From: Hortaea werneckii
Taxonomy: Eukaryota > Ascomycota > Dothideomycetes > Mycosphaerellales > Teratosphaeriaceae
Assembly (NCBI GenBank): GCA_037044905.1
Contig: JBAOKB010000126.1
Location: 248,001-312,000 of the forward strand
Length of the DNA: 64,000 bases
Reading direction: 5' to 3'
This document shows, in pieces, positions 1 to 11,985 of this stretch (position 1 is the first letter of the stretch; every line of letters begins with the position of its first letter). Made by a program: the position numbers and the translations under genes. The notes below the pieces were generated by a model. It was not told the origin of the DNA. It searched no databases and saw only the letters and a program-made list of their open reading frames with translations.

Positions 1-1463
1 GGAGCCCCCACCCATCGACTGGAGGAATACATGAACATGAGCGCGCGGACGTTGGAGATACAAGCCCAGTTCCTGTATATCCCCGGCTCGATGATCATGT
101 CCTTCGACGACCCGGAAACCCACACCACTGAGGTCAAGCTGGTCCGGGTGCAACAGGGTCTGGATCTTGGCAAGCTCCGAGACACCCACGAGGTCTATAA
201 GGATGTAGTCCACTTCCGGGTGTCGGCGAAGGAGGGCATCGATCGGCTGCGGAAGTCGAGAAGAAGAAGGAGAAGCACAGTCGCTGGGTGCGCATCCCTG
301 TCTACGGACTCGCGGCCGTCTGCGTGGGACCTTTTGCTTTCCAGGCCCGACTTATCGACTTACCTATTGCTTTCCTACTCGGATGTATCCTTGGACTTCT
401 TCAGCTCGTGGTCGCTCCGAAGTCTGAACTCTACGCCAACGTCTTCGAGATCTCGGCCACGGTTATCACGTCCTTCCTCTCGCGAGCGTTTGGTAGCATT
501 CCCGACGGGAAAGGCGGGCGACTGTTTTGCTTTTCGGCCTCTGGCGCAGTCTTCGATCGCATTAATCCTCCCTGGATATATCGTCCTCTGCGCCTCGTTG
601 GAGCTTCAGAGCAAGTCCATCGTGGCCGGTAGTATCCGCATGGTCTACGCCATCATCTACTCGCTCTTCCTCGGCTTCGGCATCACGATCGGAACAGCGT
701 TCTACGGAATCATGGATGCCAACGCCACATCGGCAACGAGCTGCAGCAGTACAATGCCCGAGCCGTATTTCTTCCCCTTCGTCCCCGCCTTCGCCATGTG
801 CTTGATCATCATCAACCAAGCGAAATGGAAACAAGCGCCCATGATGCTGATCATCGCCTTCGTCGGCTACCTCGTCAACTTCTACTCCTCCAAGCGCTTC
901 TCCGGCAACACCCAGGTGAGCAATACCCTCGGCGCACTCGCCATCGGCGTCATGGCCAACACCTACTCCCGCATCGGCAGCCGCGTCGAGAACTGGGCGC
1001 TGGATCTCTGGGAAGATCGATTGCGCCACTACTGGAAGGGTTTCAAGAGACGCGTGCTGCGGATCAAGAAGAAGGGCTCCAAGTCCGTCAAAGCGCTGGA
1101 GGAAGGTCCGCGCACGAGACCGAATCCCTTTACGTGCGCCAAACCCGTCGTGTAGGCTACAGTCTCGCAGCCGCCGCCATGTTGCCGGCTATCTTCGTCC
1201 AAGTGCCGTCGGGTATCGCCGTCAGCGGCTCCCTCGTCTCTGGTATCGCCTCCGCAGACCAGATTGCAGGGAATGCTACGAATGGCTCGACGGTGGTTAA
1301 TACGTCTAGCGTCACCGAAAGCATCAGCAGTCTCAACAACGTCGCTTTCACTGTTGGATACTCGGTCATTCAAGTCGCCATCGGTATCACGGTCGGACTG
1401 TTCTTGAGCGCTATTGTTGTCTATCCTTTCGGAAAGAAAAGGTCGGGTCTCTTCAGCTTTTAA
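1..1463 (+). CDS. Prm10-like ThrE-type membrane protein (5' end outside window, three frameshifts)
   Basis: The frame is open from base 1 (GAPTHRLEEYMNMSAR), so the ATG at 31 is internal and the 5' part lies outside the window. The protein belongs to the DUF1212/threonine-serine exporter-like family that includes yeast Prm10, with a soluble N-terminal half followed by many membrane segments. Recognisable blocks are VGPFAFQARLIDLPIAFLLG, LILPGYIVLCASLELQSK, SLFLGFGITIGTAFYG and, near the end, LPAIFVQVPSGIAVSGSLVS. Continuity needs three frame changes: near 253 (a base appears missing in CGGAAG), near 542 (one extra T before CTGGCGCAG) and near 1105 (one base missing). None lies at a plausible intron and no in-frame nonsense substitution is seen. 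The gene is therefore either freshly broken or carries assembly indels. Stop at 1461-1463. The transported substrate is not known from this sequence. Confidence 0.8.
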
Positions 1464-2461
1464 TCAACACTCTAATTTTTTTTTTTTTTTGTCTTTACCG
1501 TTTGCTTATGAGCGTGCTGGTCGTTTGGGGGAGTTTTTCATTGTGTATTTGCGAGGGGAGTGGGTTTTGAATATTGGAGTTTTGGGTCGGATATGTACTG
1601 GAGATCTTTGCTTGCAGGTAAAACATTGTTGTTGTAGCGGAAGATACCCACTATAGATCGCTTGCCTGTATTACTACATACATACATACTACCTCGAGCC
1701 CACCTCGGAGATTACTTCTGCTGCTTTCCTCGAGTCAGCATCTAGCCTCACCTTTCTCCCTGGTCTTGCGCAGATCCCACTTCGGATCCAGCGGCAGACC
1801 TGTCAATGCTGCTACAGCCTGATCGAGTCGCGTTATTGTTCTGGGCATGCAGGCTGCGTAAGCAGAAGCCGATATCCTGTCCGCCAAGACGAAGGCATTG
1901 ATGGCGACTTTTCGCATACGGTATGCTGTGGCGGTCGAGGCGGTGCAGTACTACACAGCCACATAGGATGCGTTTCACTTCTCTCAGAGAAGCAGCGATC
2001 AACAAACTTGTGGCTCATTGTGGCGGAGATCTTTGTCACTATCGAGGCGTCTGTTCTATGCGTTCATCCGTCAGTTGCTCCTGTGACTCCATGTGATGAT
2101 TGCGATGATCGAACTTGCGTGCGGTCGATGCTTGTCTCAAGTCGTCGTCACCCTGTATAAGGTCAGCAGGGAATGGCGCGCTGGGCCAATCGGAAGCGTG
2201 CTATGTTAGGGAGAGGCGATGTGTTGCCGGGGCATAACCGCCAGCCAGCGTTAGAACAAACTGCCAAGGCACAGATTACAATGACGTAGGCCGCCTCTCT
2301 TCCCGCGTGATGCTCGTCTTAAGTAGCAGCAAATCTCTCCTGCACAAACAGAATCTATATCAGACTTCATCTTCTCTTGTCAGACAACGCCCATCAAAAG
2401 TCAATCAGAAGCTACGCGTACCACATAGCTAGACTATCAACTTCAGCACTCATCAGCCAAA
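1464..2461. other. Intergenic region upstream of the PMP3 gene
   Basis: About 1 kb without a supported gene. It begins with a T-rich stretch after the Prm10-like stop (14 T near 1477-1490), as expected for a 3' untranslated region. The last 150 bases are C/T-rich with CAAATCTCTCC and CATCTTCTCTTG blocks before the PMP3 ATG, a common fungal leader composition. Short ORFs here show no recognisable domain. Confidence 0.5.
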
Positions 2462-2806
2462 ATGCCTTTCACCGGAAGGTAAGTCGGTTATCCTTCTCCG
2501 CGCGCAACGAACGCGACAGCAAGGGCGGAAGAGCGCGGCATCGTTGAGTTTCGCGACCACAGAGGCTGACGACGAAATCCACAGCGACATCATCAAGATC
2601 ATCTTCGCCATCATCCTGCCGCCTGTCGGTGTCTTCCTCGAGCGCGGATGCGGTGCCGACTTCCTCATCAACATCCTGCTTACCATCCTGGGTTACATCC
2701 CCGGTATCATCCACGCCCTGTACGTTCTCACTCATCCAGTAACATCCTCTGACGGAAATAACACGATACTGACATCGCACCCAGGTACATCATCTTCAAA
2801 TACTAG
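2462..2806 (+). CDS. PMP3: Plasma membrane proteolipid 3 (PMP3/UPF0057), three exons
   Basis: Exons 2462-2478, 2585-2719 and 2785-2806 join to a 57-residue protein beginning MPFTGSDIIKII and ending IIHALYIIFKY. Donors are GTAAGT and GTACGT; acceptors are CACAG and CCCAG. The family is a tiny hydrophobic proteolipid with two membrane-spanning segments. It is known from yeast Pmp3 to affect plasma-membrane potential and salt tolerance. The signature ILPPVGVFLERGCGADFLIN and the second span ILLTILGYIPGIIHAL are both complete, and the length matches the family (about 52-60 residues). Because exon 1 is only 17 bases and exon 3 only 22, naive ORF calling misses both ends. No frameshift or missing residue is seen. 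Confidence 0.95.
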
Positions 2807-2892
2807 ATGCCGACTCGCCCTCTCACGTGAGAGTAAAGCGGAAGTCGGCATGACTTGAAAGCAGGAGGATGTTTGATACCCAACGATACCCA

Positions 2893-2915
2893 CCCAACCC
2901 AACCCAACCCAACCC
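2893..2915. repeat. Short CCCAA tandem repeat
   Basis: Four CCCAA units followed by CCC, about 90 bases downstream of the PMP3 stop, probably in its 3' untranslated region. It is too short to be telomeric and does not match the usual fungal telomere unit. Confidence 0.8.
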
Positions 2916-3328
2916 GCACTGTGGTTATGACGAATGAAAAATACCCGCGGCTTATTACCAGCACCCTTATTAGCAATGATGCATTCAGCATACGGCGAAT
3001 TATGGAGGCATGGGGACCATGAACATCTAATACCCCTTTGGTGGTGGCGGAAATGAGGAGGATAGTTTTTCTTCTTTGTTAGCCGATCTTGCGCTTGCGA
3101 GAGGCGGTATGTAATGTGTACCATAACCACTTGAAAACACGGTTTGATACCCATGGAACTGTTTTGTGATTGCAGAACCGGACAGTCGTCTTGCTATTTT
3201 TTCCGTTTCCAGTCTATGCCTACGCTAATCCTCATGTCTTTTCGACGCTCCGCCGAACGCCTTGTTGATATCTATTGAAAAGGCCATCTACACCATCTCG
3301 CGTCGCGTCTACTGCGAGGAAACCCCTT

Positions 3329-4311
3329 CTACCGCAGCGCCTTCTCGGCGAACTTGGGCAGCACGAACGCGGCCTCGTGCACCTTGCTGCTGTAGTACTT
3401 GAACAGCTTGTCCTCCTGCTCCTCACTGAGCTTCCTGAGCGGCTTCTTCACATCGCGGCTGGCGTCCTTGCAGCACACCATGAAGCCGATCTGGCCGGCC
3501 GGGTAGGTCGGGATCGTCGTCCACCCGTACTCCGCGACCGGGAAGACGGACTTGACGCTCTTCTTCAGGTCGACGATCATCTTCATGTGCAACCAGGGGT
3601 TCTCGGCTGTAAGAGGATCCCCCCGAAAGAAGGCGGGGGATCCAAAAGTCAGCATGTCTTTACGGACAGCCCATCATACTGTTATACAATGGACTCGGGG
3701 CAGTGCTTACAACCTTGGGTAGTGATGATGCCGCCTTCGCGCAGCGCGCCGTGCAGGAGCTCAAAGTACGGCTTCTGGAACAGGCTCTCGGCCGGACCCT
3801 CCGGGTCAGAGGAGTCGGTGATGATGACGTCGAACGAGTCCTTGTAGTCCTCGAGGAACTTGAAGCCGTCGCCGACGTGGACCTTGACGTTCGGGTGCTG
3901 GAAGCCCACGCTCATGCCCGGCAGGTACTTCTTGCTGAGGCGGATGACGGCCTCGTCAATGTCGCACAGCACGGCCTCCTCCACGCTCTCGTGCTTGACG
4001 ATCTCGCGCAGCACGCCGCCGTCGCCGCCCCCGATCACCAGCACCTTCTTCGGGTTCGGGTGCGCGAACATGCCCAGGTGGCAGATCATCTCCTGGTAGC
4101 TGAACTCGTCACGCTCGGTGCACTGGATCACGTTGTCCAGCACCAGCACCATGCCGTAGTCGCTCGACTCGAAGATCAGGACATCCTGGTACTTGCTCTT
4201 CTCGTGGTGGATGATCTGGTTGACCTTGAGGGTCATGGCCTGGCCGGGCCACATGTCGCTGATCTCGCGGAACCAGCCATCCTTGATGGTGGGGTGGGTG
4301 ATCTCGGCCAT
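3329..4311 (-). CDS. SPE3: Spermidine synthase, two exons
   Basis: This enzyme transfers the aminopropyl group of decarboxylated S-adenosylmethionine to putrescine, giving spermidine. Exons run 4311-3711 and 3606-3329 (292 residues, normal for the family). Two donors lie 3 bases apart (GTTGTAAGC); GTAAGC is the better consensus and gives TTQGSENPWLH, the other gives TTQAENPWLH. The Rossmann signature VLVIGGGDGGVLREI, the acidic DSSDPEGPAESLF block and the C-terminal IPTYPAGQIGFMVC and AAFVLPKFAEKALR are all intact. The start MAEITHPTIKDGWFREI fits homologues. The same frame is open upstream to an ATG at 4464, adding 51 residues with no acidic residue (see findings). The gene is divergent from the methyltransferase, sharing 565 bases of upstream DNA. 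Confidence 0.95.
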
Positions 4312-4876
4312 TGCTACTGCTGGTGGTCGTGTGAGGCGATTGCGAAGAAAGGATAACGATCGTTGAGGATGGAAGTTGGCAGGTAGTCGGGTTGCTCGTG
4401 TGTAGGTGGTGTAGCGGATATTCCAGCTCGTGACCGCTTTCACCAGATTGCTGCCCAAAAACATTCAAAGCTTTGGCTTCCCAGGTCCCAAACGAAAACT
4501 TCAGACTTTGCCCCGCATCGTCATTCGCCGCGCGCGTTTCGCGCCTGCGAACGCCGAAAAGCTTGGCTTTCACGAGGTGAACTTCCATTCCGTCATGGCT
4601 ATCTACCTTGTACGTAGCCTGGCAATTACGTGATCAAGTAATTGTCATTCCTGTCTCCACGACATGGAACCTACCTGTAGGGGCGATATGTAAGTGTAGG
4701 TCTTAGCAGCTGCTGACCTCTTCGCATCGGCTCTTCGGCCGAGGAGATACGGACGGTGAGGTAATCGTTGCCACTCTTCCTACATATAGCCTTTAGCACC
4801 ATCTGAAAGGTCTATGTCTCCAAGTCCTTAAGATTTTCGCTTCTTCAATTTCTAGTTGTCGTTCACACTATAGATC
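4312..4876. promoter_or_regulatory. Divergent promoter region between spermidine synthase and methyltransferase
   Basis: These 565 bases separate the starts of two oppositely oriented genes, so both promoters must lie here. A C/T-rich stretch (GATTTTCGCTTCTTCAATTT) precedes the methyltransferase ATG, a composition common in fungal leaders. No specific operator is recognisable. Confidence 0.5.
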
Positions 4877-5787
4877 ATGACAGCTCAACAGCCAGCCATG
4901 CAGTCCGAGACAGGATGGGAGAAGTTCTTTGCCCCGGAACTCGAACTCAGTGACAGTACCCGGCAGGTCTTTGAGACCTACAGCAAGATCCCTCCCCATG
5001 AAGTCATGAACCACTGCTATGCTATTGTGAGCCACATCCTGCCTCTCTATCGAACCCTCACCATTGACCTTCCGAGCAGAGAGAAAAAGCATGGTCGATC
5101 CATCCCTACCCTTGCATCGGCATGGGCCGTTTCCTCCAAATGGCCATCGCGAACCACCACCTCTACCAATCCGAGATCCTGCCTCGCATGCTGAGAGGCG
5201 ACCAGAAGTACTTAGACCTCGGCTGTGCGTTTGCGCAGGACATCCGGCGTTTAGTAGCCGATGGCGTCGATAGCCGCAACTGCTACGGCGCCGATCTGCA
5301 GCTGGACTTTCTAGACTTGGGCTATGAGCTTTTCCGGGACAGGGAGACTTTGCAGAGTACGTTTATCACGGCGGATATCTTTGATCCCGCGAGCGATTTG
5401 ATGGGGATCCAGGGGACGATCGATATTGTCGATGCGTCTTCGTTCTTCCATCTATTCAGCTGGGATGATCAGAAAGCTGCTGCGCATACGGTGACGAAGC
5501 TTTTGAAGCCGAAGAAAGACAGTCTCGTCGTTGGGCGCCAAATGGGCCACGTCGATGGAGGTGAATTTGCCCGGCGTGGTGAGAAGGGGCTGGGGTTCAG
5601 GCATAATGCCGAAACCTGGAGGCGCATGTGGGATGAAGTTGGCGAGGAGGCAGGGGGTGTGCAGTTTAGCGCTGAAGCCATTCTGAAACCGATCCCTCGT
5701 GAGTTGAAAGACGCCATGCAGAGTCAGTCACGTCCAGAAGACGAGGGCAATGTATCGATGGAGTTCAGTGTTAGGCGTCTGAAATGA
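4877..5787 (+). CDS. SAM-dependent methyltransferase of fungal specialised-metabolite type
   Basis: Two exons, 4877-5026 and 5080-5787, give 285 residues; the intron has donor GTGAGC and acceptor GAGCAG, and restores AIREKAWSIHPYPCIGMGRF. The Rossmann SAM-binding motif is LDLGCAFAQDIRRLVADG (about residues 95-112), with an acidic GADLQLDFLDLG loop after it. A long N-terminal helix (KIPPHEVMNHCYAIREKAW) precedes the fold. This arrangement resembles the small O- or C-methyltransferases found in fungal terpenoid clusters (AusD-like). No polyketide synthase, terpene cyclase or P450 neighbours it, so a cluster role is not supported and the substrate is unknown. No frameshift. The first exon start is favoured by the C/T-rich leader before it. 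Confidence 0.8.
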
Positions 5788-7019
5788 GGGGTCCGTCCGA
5801 CGAGAGGAGGTGAAGGGGCAAAACGAGAGAGAACGAAGGAAACGAAGCCTCGGATGCCAGGGGTCTCGAACTCATATCCAACTCAAAGGCAACAACATTA
5901 AACAAACAAAAGAAGCAAAAATTGACCAAAGAAAATGCAAAAAGGAATCCATACCCCATTCCCTATCGAATGGGGCCCGCGGGGAACAGGAAACATCATG
6001 CTCGCTCTGTTTCCCACACTCCCGGTCGCTGAGCAATCATTCGGTCTCCCTTTTGCAGATCTCTGCAGCTGTAGTAACATCTGACGTGTGATAGTGCCCT
6101 CAAAGATGAGCATGCGCGCGACACTTATATATCTTGCTTGGGTTTGCGGACGTCTTGCCGGAGTCTTTTTGGCTTGGTATTCTGTGGCTGGATTCACTGG
6201 TTTTGGACGGACCAGGAGCCCCACTTACGAATCGTAAAGGAGCGATTCTAGGGCTGATGCATGGCCATGGCTGCTCTCGCGCTTACATACGACTCTTGAG
6301 GAGCGGGGAAAGGTAAATGGCTTCGTTTAGAGCTTCTACATTGTTGCATAGGGGCCACATTGCAATGGAAATTGTGTCTCGAAGATGCTTTGTGTGTTGG
6401 TCAGGACTTCTAGCAGCAACTGGTGTTTCAGTCCGGGCCAAAGCTATTAAACAAGCTTGTGGGAATGGACTCGCCTGCTAGAGTCACAGTGATGCTCTTT
6501 TCCTACACAATGCCTCGAAGATAAGCAGAAGGTCGACGTTGGTCTTCTTTACAGCGATCTGCATCTTGGCTTCTTCATCGTTGAAGATCACCCTACATCT
6601 ACCTTTGTTGTTGAAGCTCAGCTTCTGGAAGCCGATGTTTCTCTCGCCTCTTCTTGAGCAATCGGCGTCTTTTGTCATATGTATGAAGGGGACATGCTGC
6701 CTCTGATCCGTGCCATATTCGTCGTTGTTGCAGGCTTGCAGGTCAGCTGACATTCGGCAAATGGAAGCGATCCATCACCCGACCCCAACCCCACTTGTCT
6801 CCCTTCCACTCCACAACGACAAGACTCGGGACTTGGGGAGCTTACCTCACGTCACCCAGGACCACGTACCGCTTTGCCTAACATGTCAGAGGCTAAATAT
6901 ACGGCAGTTGTCGCAGGTAGGTGTTCCCAAGTATTCATTTCGTTCCGTCTTCACATTGAGCGCTTTCAACAAGTACTCCTGGCCCACTCATCTACACTTG
7001 ACCGCTACGAGAACAGAAC
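5788..7019. other. Gene-free interval between methyltransferase and VOC dioxygenase
   Basis: About 1.2 kb. Short ORFs occur on both strands (for example 6484-6753 minus, 89 codons) but none has a recognisable domain, a credible splice pattern or a fungal leader. I see no RNA gene. Confidence 0.5.
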
Positions 7020-8361
7020 ATGGCAGAGATACAGACCGAGACCATCCCACCGCAAGGGAACTCGTCCCAATGGGGAGCCACTCGTCCCGTCACGATTGAT
7101 GCGAACGGATCCTTCCAGACACCCGATGGCGAGATCAAACCAAACCTCGGCCGAACCGTCAACGACGTCGAAGCCATTGGCCCAGAATCGGAACCTCTTG
7201 CATCCTGGCAGAAACGGAACAACATCGACACATCCCAGCAGATCAAACTCGTCAAGCTCGCACACATGCGGTATCAACACCCCGAGCTCGAAACCATCAC
7301 CACCTTCCTCCGCGACTTCGGCATGCACGTAGTCAAGACGAGCGAGGATGGCGAGAAGAGATGGTTCCGGGGCTACGGGCCTGATCAATACGTCTACTAC
7401 GCACAAACAGGACCCAAGACCTTCATGGGTGGGACGTTCGCAGTGGAGAGTATGGCGGATCTAGAAAAAGCCGCCGCGCTACCAGGCGCGAGCGGGATCC
7501 AAGAGATGAACGACGCTCCTGGAGGAGGCCACCTGGTCACGCTCCGCGACCCCGAGGGCTTCCCCGTGAACGTCATGTACGGCCAGACACCGCCTCCGCA
7601 GCGGGAAACGGACGAGTTGCCCCAAAAGGTCATCCTAAACGACGAAACGGACAAGCCGCGCGTGCGGCAATTCAACCGGTTCCGCCCTGGTCCCGCGGCA
7701 GTGCATAAACTGGGGCACTACGGGCTCTGCGTGCAGCAGTTCGACGCACAGCTCGAATGGTACACGCGGAACTTCAACATCGTGCCGACGGATTTCCTGT
7801 ACGTGCCCATGCCTAGCGAGCAAGGCAAGGGCACGGATGGACAGCAGAAGAAGGATGTGGCGGTGTTTGCGCATATCGACCGGGGGGATGATCCCGTCGA
7901 TCATCATAGTTTCTTCATGACTACGAATCCTACGAGCCATGTGCATCATTGTTCGTTCGAAGTGCACGATTATGATACCCAGCAGCTGGGACACCAGTGG
8001 TTGGGGAAGCAGGGGTATACGTCCGTGTGGGGGATTGGGAGACATATTCTCGGTTCGCAGTAAGTTGGTTCCCACCCGTGTTTTCAGGTATTGGTTTGCA
8101 AGGGTTAGCGACCTCTTGCGCAAGAAGTCGTCCCATCTATCCCCCCAATTGGCGCAATGCTTTGCAGCGCAAGCAGATCAGGCTGACAAGTCTTACCCGT
8201 TCAGGATTTTCGACTACTGGTGGGACACCACAGGTAATATGATCGAGCACTACGCCGACGGGGACCTAGTGAACAAGGACACGCCGGTAGGCTGGGGGAT
8301 GGCGGGCGATGAGTCGCTCGCCGTCTGGGGACCTGAAGTCCCGAAGTGGTTCTTGCAGTAA
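7020..8361 (+). CDS. Two-domain vicinal-oxygen-chelate (glyoxalase/extradiol dioxygenase-like) protein
   Basis: Exons 7020-8059 and 8205-8361 join across a 145-base intron (donor GTAAGT, acceptor TTCAG) into 398 residues. The second half has the metal-site pattern of extradiol ring-cleaving dioxygenases: His in KLGHYGLCV (about residue 233), a second His in HVHHCSFEVHD (about 308-318) and Glu in GNMIEHYADGD (about 361). The first half (KLAHMRYQHPELETITTF) is a related VOC module without the full ligand set, as in catechol 2,3-dioxygenase-type enzymes. By family it would cleave a catechol-like ring using Fe(II); the substrate is not evident. If the intron were not removed the third ligand would be lost, which supports the splice. 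Neighbours do not form an aromatic-degradation operon-like group. Confidence 0.8.
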
Positions 8362-8700
8362 TGGTGTTGCTAATGCGCACGTCTATACTTTGATAACATG
8401 CCATCTTCCACTGACCAAGATTTTTCATATGGAGATTCTGTGTCGAGCCGCTCATTGGAACAGCTGCAGAGCACTTAGGGTAAGGGTGCAAAGTGTATAA
8501 CTATGGAAGAAGAAGTAGATTTTGCAAGCACTTGAAGCTGGCTGGATATCCTAGCCGGAGAGGGATCCATGGCTCAGCCTTGATCCCCTAGCGTACTATT
8601 TAAACGTCAAGGCATTGAAGGCGCCCTGCATGAGAGCGTTTTTCCCCACAGTCACAGGCAAACAAAGCGTCGAAGACATGCGATTTGAAGCATCGTTCTT

Positions 8701-10637
8701 CTACTCATCGTCGTTGATGTCGACGACTTGCTTCTTCCAGTGCCGAGCATCGACCTTGCGCTTGAACAGGATGTCGATCTCACGGTACGAGCGTCCTTTC
8801 ATCTCAGGGAGATGGAAGTACGCCGTGACCAGACACAGGAAGCCCGTAGCGCCCCAGACGTAACCGCACTTGCCGCCGACTAAAAGTTTTGTTAGCAGAG
8901 ACCCAGACAATTCAAGACGATATAGAAGGACTTACGATTCCCGCCCGTTGGGTTGAGCATGTATGAGGCCACTGTGAAGCGTTAGCTTTCCTATCCGAAG
9001 AAGCTCAAGCGTCATGGATGAAGGCAAAAAAACTTACGGAAAATGCACGGGAACTCGACGACGTAGTACATGGCGCGACCGAAACCCGTGGTAAGAGGTC
9101 TGAGGCGAATGGCGGACGTCTCACCGATGACGACCCAGGAGGCTGGCGCGGGACCCAGGGTGAAGAAGACGGAGACGATGAGGCCGAGGGAGGCTTGCGC
9201 GAGACTCGCGGCGTCGCTCTTGCCGACCGAGCCAGCGATGCCGAGGGCAACAAGGAGGACGGTGTTGGCGAGCGAGCCCCAGAGGTAGATGGAGCGGCGG
9301 CCGAAGTAGGTGGTGAGAATCCAGGAGAGCATGACGAAGATCATTTGCAGGGCGGAGGTGATGAGGCCGAGGGCGAAGGCAAGGTTGGATTTCACACCGG
9401 CCTCTGTTTGGAAACAGTCAGTCAGGTGAGCTGTGCCATGAGGGTTCCGTGGGATATGAACGGGAACTTACGAGTGAAGAAGTACACAGCTTGGTTGGCA
9501 ATCAGATTACCCGTCAGGTTCTGGGCAAGGTAGACACCGGAGACGATGAGGGTACGGCGGAGGTCGGTGCCCTTGAACAGCTCGAGGTAATTGGGGCTGC
9601 TCTGCGTCTTCTCCATTTCGATGACACGCCGCATCATGGCGACGCTCTCGGACGGCAGGGTCTTCGCCTTACCTCCCAGGCGCTTGACTGACTTGGCGGC
9701 TTCTTCGAACCGGCCTTTGCGGACCAACCACCAGGGACTTTCGGGTGCGAGGAACAGGAGGATGGCGAGCGGGGTGGGGAAGAGCCATTGGATCGCAATC
9801 GGGACTCTATGAGTTGACCAGTCAGTTAGGGGTCTTGAGGGATACTAGGCAGGTGAGGTCAAGCTTTACCTGTACGCAGACGGTCCATCATGCTTCTCGT
9901 ACACATAAGTGACGGCACCAACGACGATACTACCGATAGCCCAGAACATCTGCAGCATCTGGGTGCAAGGAGCTCGCAGCTTGATCGGCACAATCTCACT
10001 GCAGTACGCGGGGGCGTTGGCGATGAAGATACCCCAAGGCAGGCCTTCTAGCAGCTGAGCGACGAAGAAGACTGGGAGGGAGTCGCCAAAGTAGAAGATG
10101 AAGATGAAGCCGTTCAGAGCCATGAGACCGATGATAGTGGCCCAACGATATCCGATGTAACTGGTCAAAGGGCCGGCAATGAAGACACCGATGAGCGCAC
10201 CCAGCTGGCCGGAGACTTGTAGGGACGATTGCCACTTGACGGCGATGACATGGTTGTCAGTATCCGGGTTGTTGAGAGTGGGGTCGTAGACGCCGTATTT
10301 CCTGACAAACGAGGGGAGCGCGACGAACTGTCCGATGAGGAAGACGTCGTAGGATTCCATGATCTGGACATGTCAGACATGAATGCAACTCGGAAAATAC
10401 AGCAGTGTGGTGCTCATGCATCTGACTTACGATGCAGCAAGACATGATAAACGCCCAGAATGAGGCCATGGGGTAAGCTCTGACTGCCTCCAAGACTGTC
10501 ATGTTATGTTCCTCATTCTCGGCCTCGATAGCTCCGGCCTTGAAGTCGTCCACGTCCGCCTTCTCCGCGTAGACGGAGTCGCTGCGCGGCTCCTCCATCT
10601 TGACATCTTCGGTCGCTTGTTTCTCCATGCTGGGCAA
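8701..10637 (-). CDS. MFS sugar permease, MAL-type alpha-glucoside transporter-like, six exons
   Basis: Exons 10637-10431, 10363-9870, 9806-9472, 9403-9038, 8971-8936 and 8879-8701 keep frame throughout and give 538 residues. All donors are GTAAG or GTAAAG types. It is a 12-span proton-coupled sugar porter in the plasma membrane. Diagnostic segments are GYDVFLIGQF-like ESYDVFLIGQFVALPSFV, YCSEIVPIKLRAPCTQM, PESPWWLVRKGRFEEA and the C-terminal PEMKGRSYREIDILF. That last motif is typical of maltose/alpha-glucoside permeases rather than hexose transporters. The start may be the second Met (MEKQATEDVK) three codons in. The gene is convergent with the VOC gene, with 339 bases between stops. The precise sugar cannot be told from sequence. 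Confidence 0.9.
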
Positions 10638-11985
10638 ATATCAGAAGACCCGCCTACAAGGGCAGTCTGGGAACAAGCCTGGAGGGTAAGATGAAAAGAG
10701 GAATAAAAGGAATATATTTCCAATGACCAGACAGGCCAGAGGTCCTAGGAATGTCGGGTGAAGCAAGCAGTGGGAGGAAGAGAGTTGAAACAAGGGAGAT
10801 GAACAGGCTATATCCCCCACCCCAATGCATCAGGATCCGGGGTGGAGGAACCCACGTGAGAGCGAGCTTCCCATGGGGAAACGAGATGTGAAGGTGGGTA
10901 GTGGGGCGACTCCGGACGCCGGTGGGGCTATATCGAATCCGGGGTAAAGAGCGCCGGGAGCCAGACCACGTTTCTGAGGGACTGCAGAGTACGCCCGCAT
11001 CCAGCGATTACTTCCACCAATACCCTCCCCGCGCTTGCGCAAGCCACCTCCACATTCCGCGAATGGGGGAGAAGAGGTCGAAGCCAAACGAGGTTCCTGT
11101 ACCACATGACCTCGTTGTTTGGTGCCGAATTAGCCTACCTAAGTAGCCTTTTTTTCGTATCCTGAACCTTCCCGTTAATGGCAAAGTAAGCTCGTCAAGC
11201 TCAGCTTTGCGCGGACCCAATTACAGATAACCGTGAACCTAGCCAGCAGCGGTTGATATCTAGCTTGGCATGATCTTGTCCGGTTAATTACCAGCAAGTC
11301 CAAAGGATCTCTGCAGCTCTTATGTATGGAAGTTGTTTTCCGATATCAAGCACATGAGAGGCCGTCTAATGTTTATTGTATGTCCACTTGCAGACCAAAG
11401 AATTAGGCCATGCAGCCAGGGAAAATTCCCCAAGTCGCTCCAAGGCCCATACGAGGGCATTGGAAGAAGAATCGTCGCATGGCGTGTTTTCGTTCCCAAC
11501 ATTTCGCGTCCAAAGTAGCGCGGAAACTCCATTTGAGATCCTCCAGAGGGAAACGCCATCCCGGCGGGGGTGGACGCTCTGGAATGTGAGCCAGCGCAGG
11601 CCGCCCGCATTTAGGCGCCATCTCACAGCGGACCAAGTCCTCGTTTCCAGCTACCCTTCCGGCCCAGACTCTACAGGGAGAATGTGGGGGGAAAGAGAGA
11701 GTACGGATTGACATGGAGGGTTAGAAAAGACTGTGTCAAGATCATCATGCCTTGCACGTGTGTCCGTATCGTGGCGAGATCTTTACGAGTATAAGAGAAA
11801 AAAGCGCCCCTTCACGACTCCTCTCTCAATTGTCAGTAGCAAGGTCGCCAGATCATTCGGTAGAGCCTGCTATCATGCCTGATCTCGTGAAGGCATTTTG
11901 GCATTGTAACCTTGAATACAGTCGGCGGAATCGCGCGGCAAGAACGACGTTTCCATCTGTTCTGAGGGCAGCTTCTATCGTGTCA
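10638..11985. other. Permease upstream region and left flank of the transposon island
   Basis: About 1.35 kb of normal-composition DNA with CpA and TpG present, unlike the island that follows. Several ORFs of 70-118 codons overlap on both strands but none shows a domain or consistent coding signs. The ORF 11752-12108 runs into the AT-rich island and is judged spurious. Confidence 0.5.

Noticed and set aside
562..1373. Minus-strand ORFs opposite the Prm10-like gene
   Set aside because: They are shadows of the high-GC sense frame with no domain of their own.
1..1463. Introns as the reason for the Prm10-like frame changes
   Set aside because: The shifts occur within a few bases between conserved residues, leaving no room for an intron.
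2893..2915. Interstitial telomere repeat
   Set aside because: CCCAA is not the CCCTAA unit common in filamentous fungi and there are only four copies.
3703..4356. 217-codon plus-strand ORF opposite spermidine synthase
   Set aside because: Leucine/valine-rich antisense of a conserved enzyme; a typical GC shadow.
6484..6753. 89-codon minus-strand ORF
   Set aside because: Looks protein-like in composition but I recognise no family, see no leader and no splice signals.
4877..10637. A secondary-metabolite or aromatic-degradation cluster (methyltransferase, VOC enzyme, permease)
   Set aside because: No core synthase, P450 or cluster regulator nearby, and gene spacing and orientation look ordinary.
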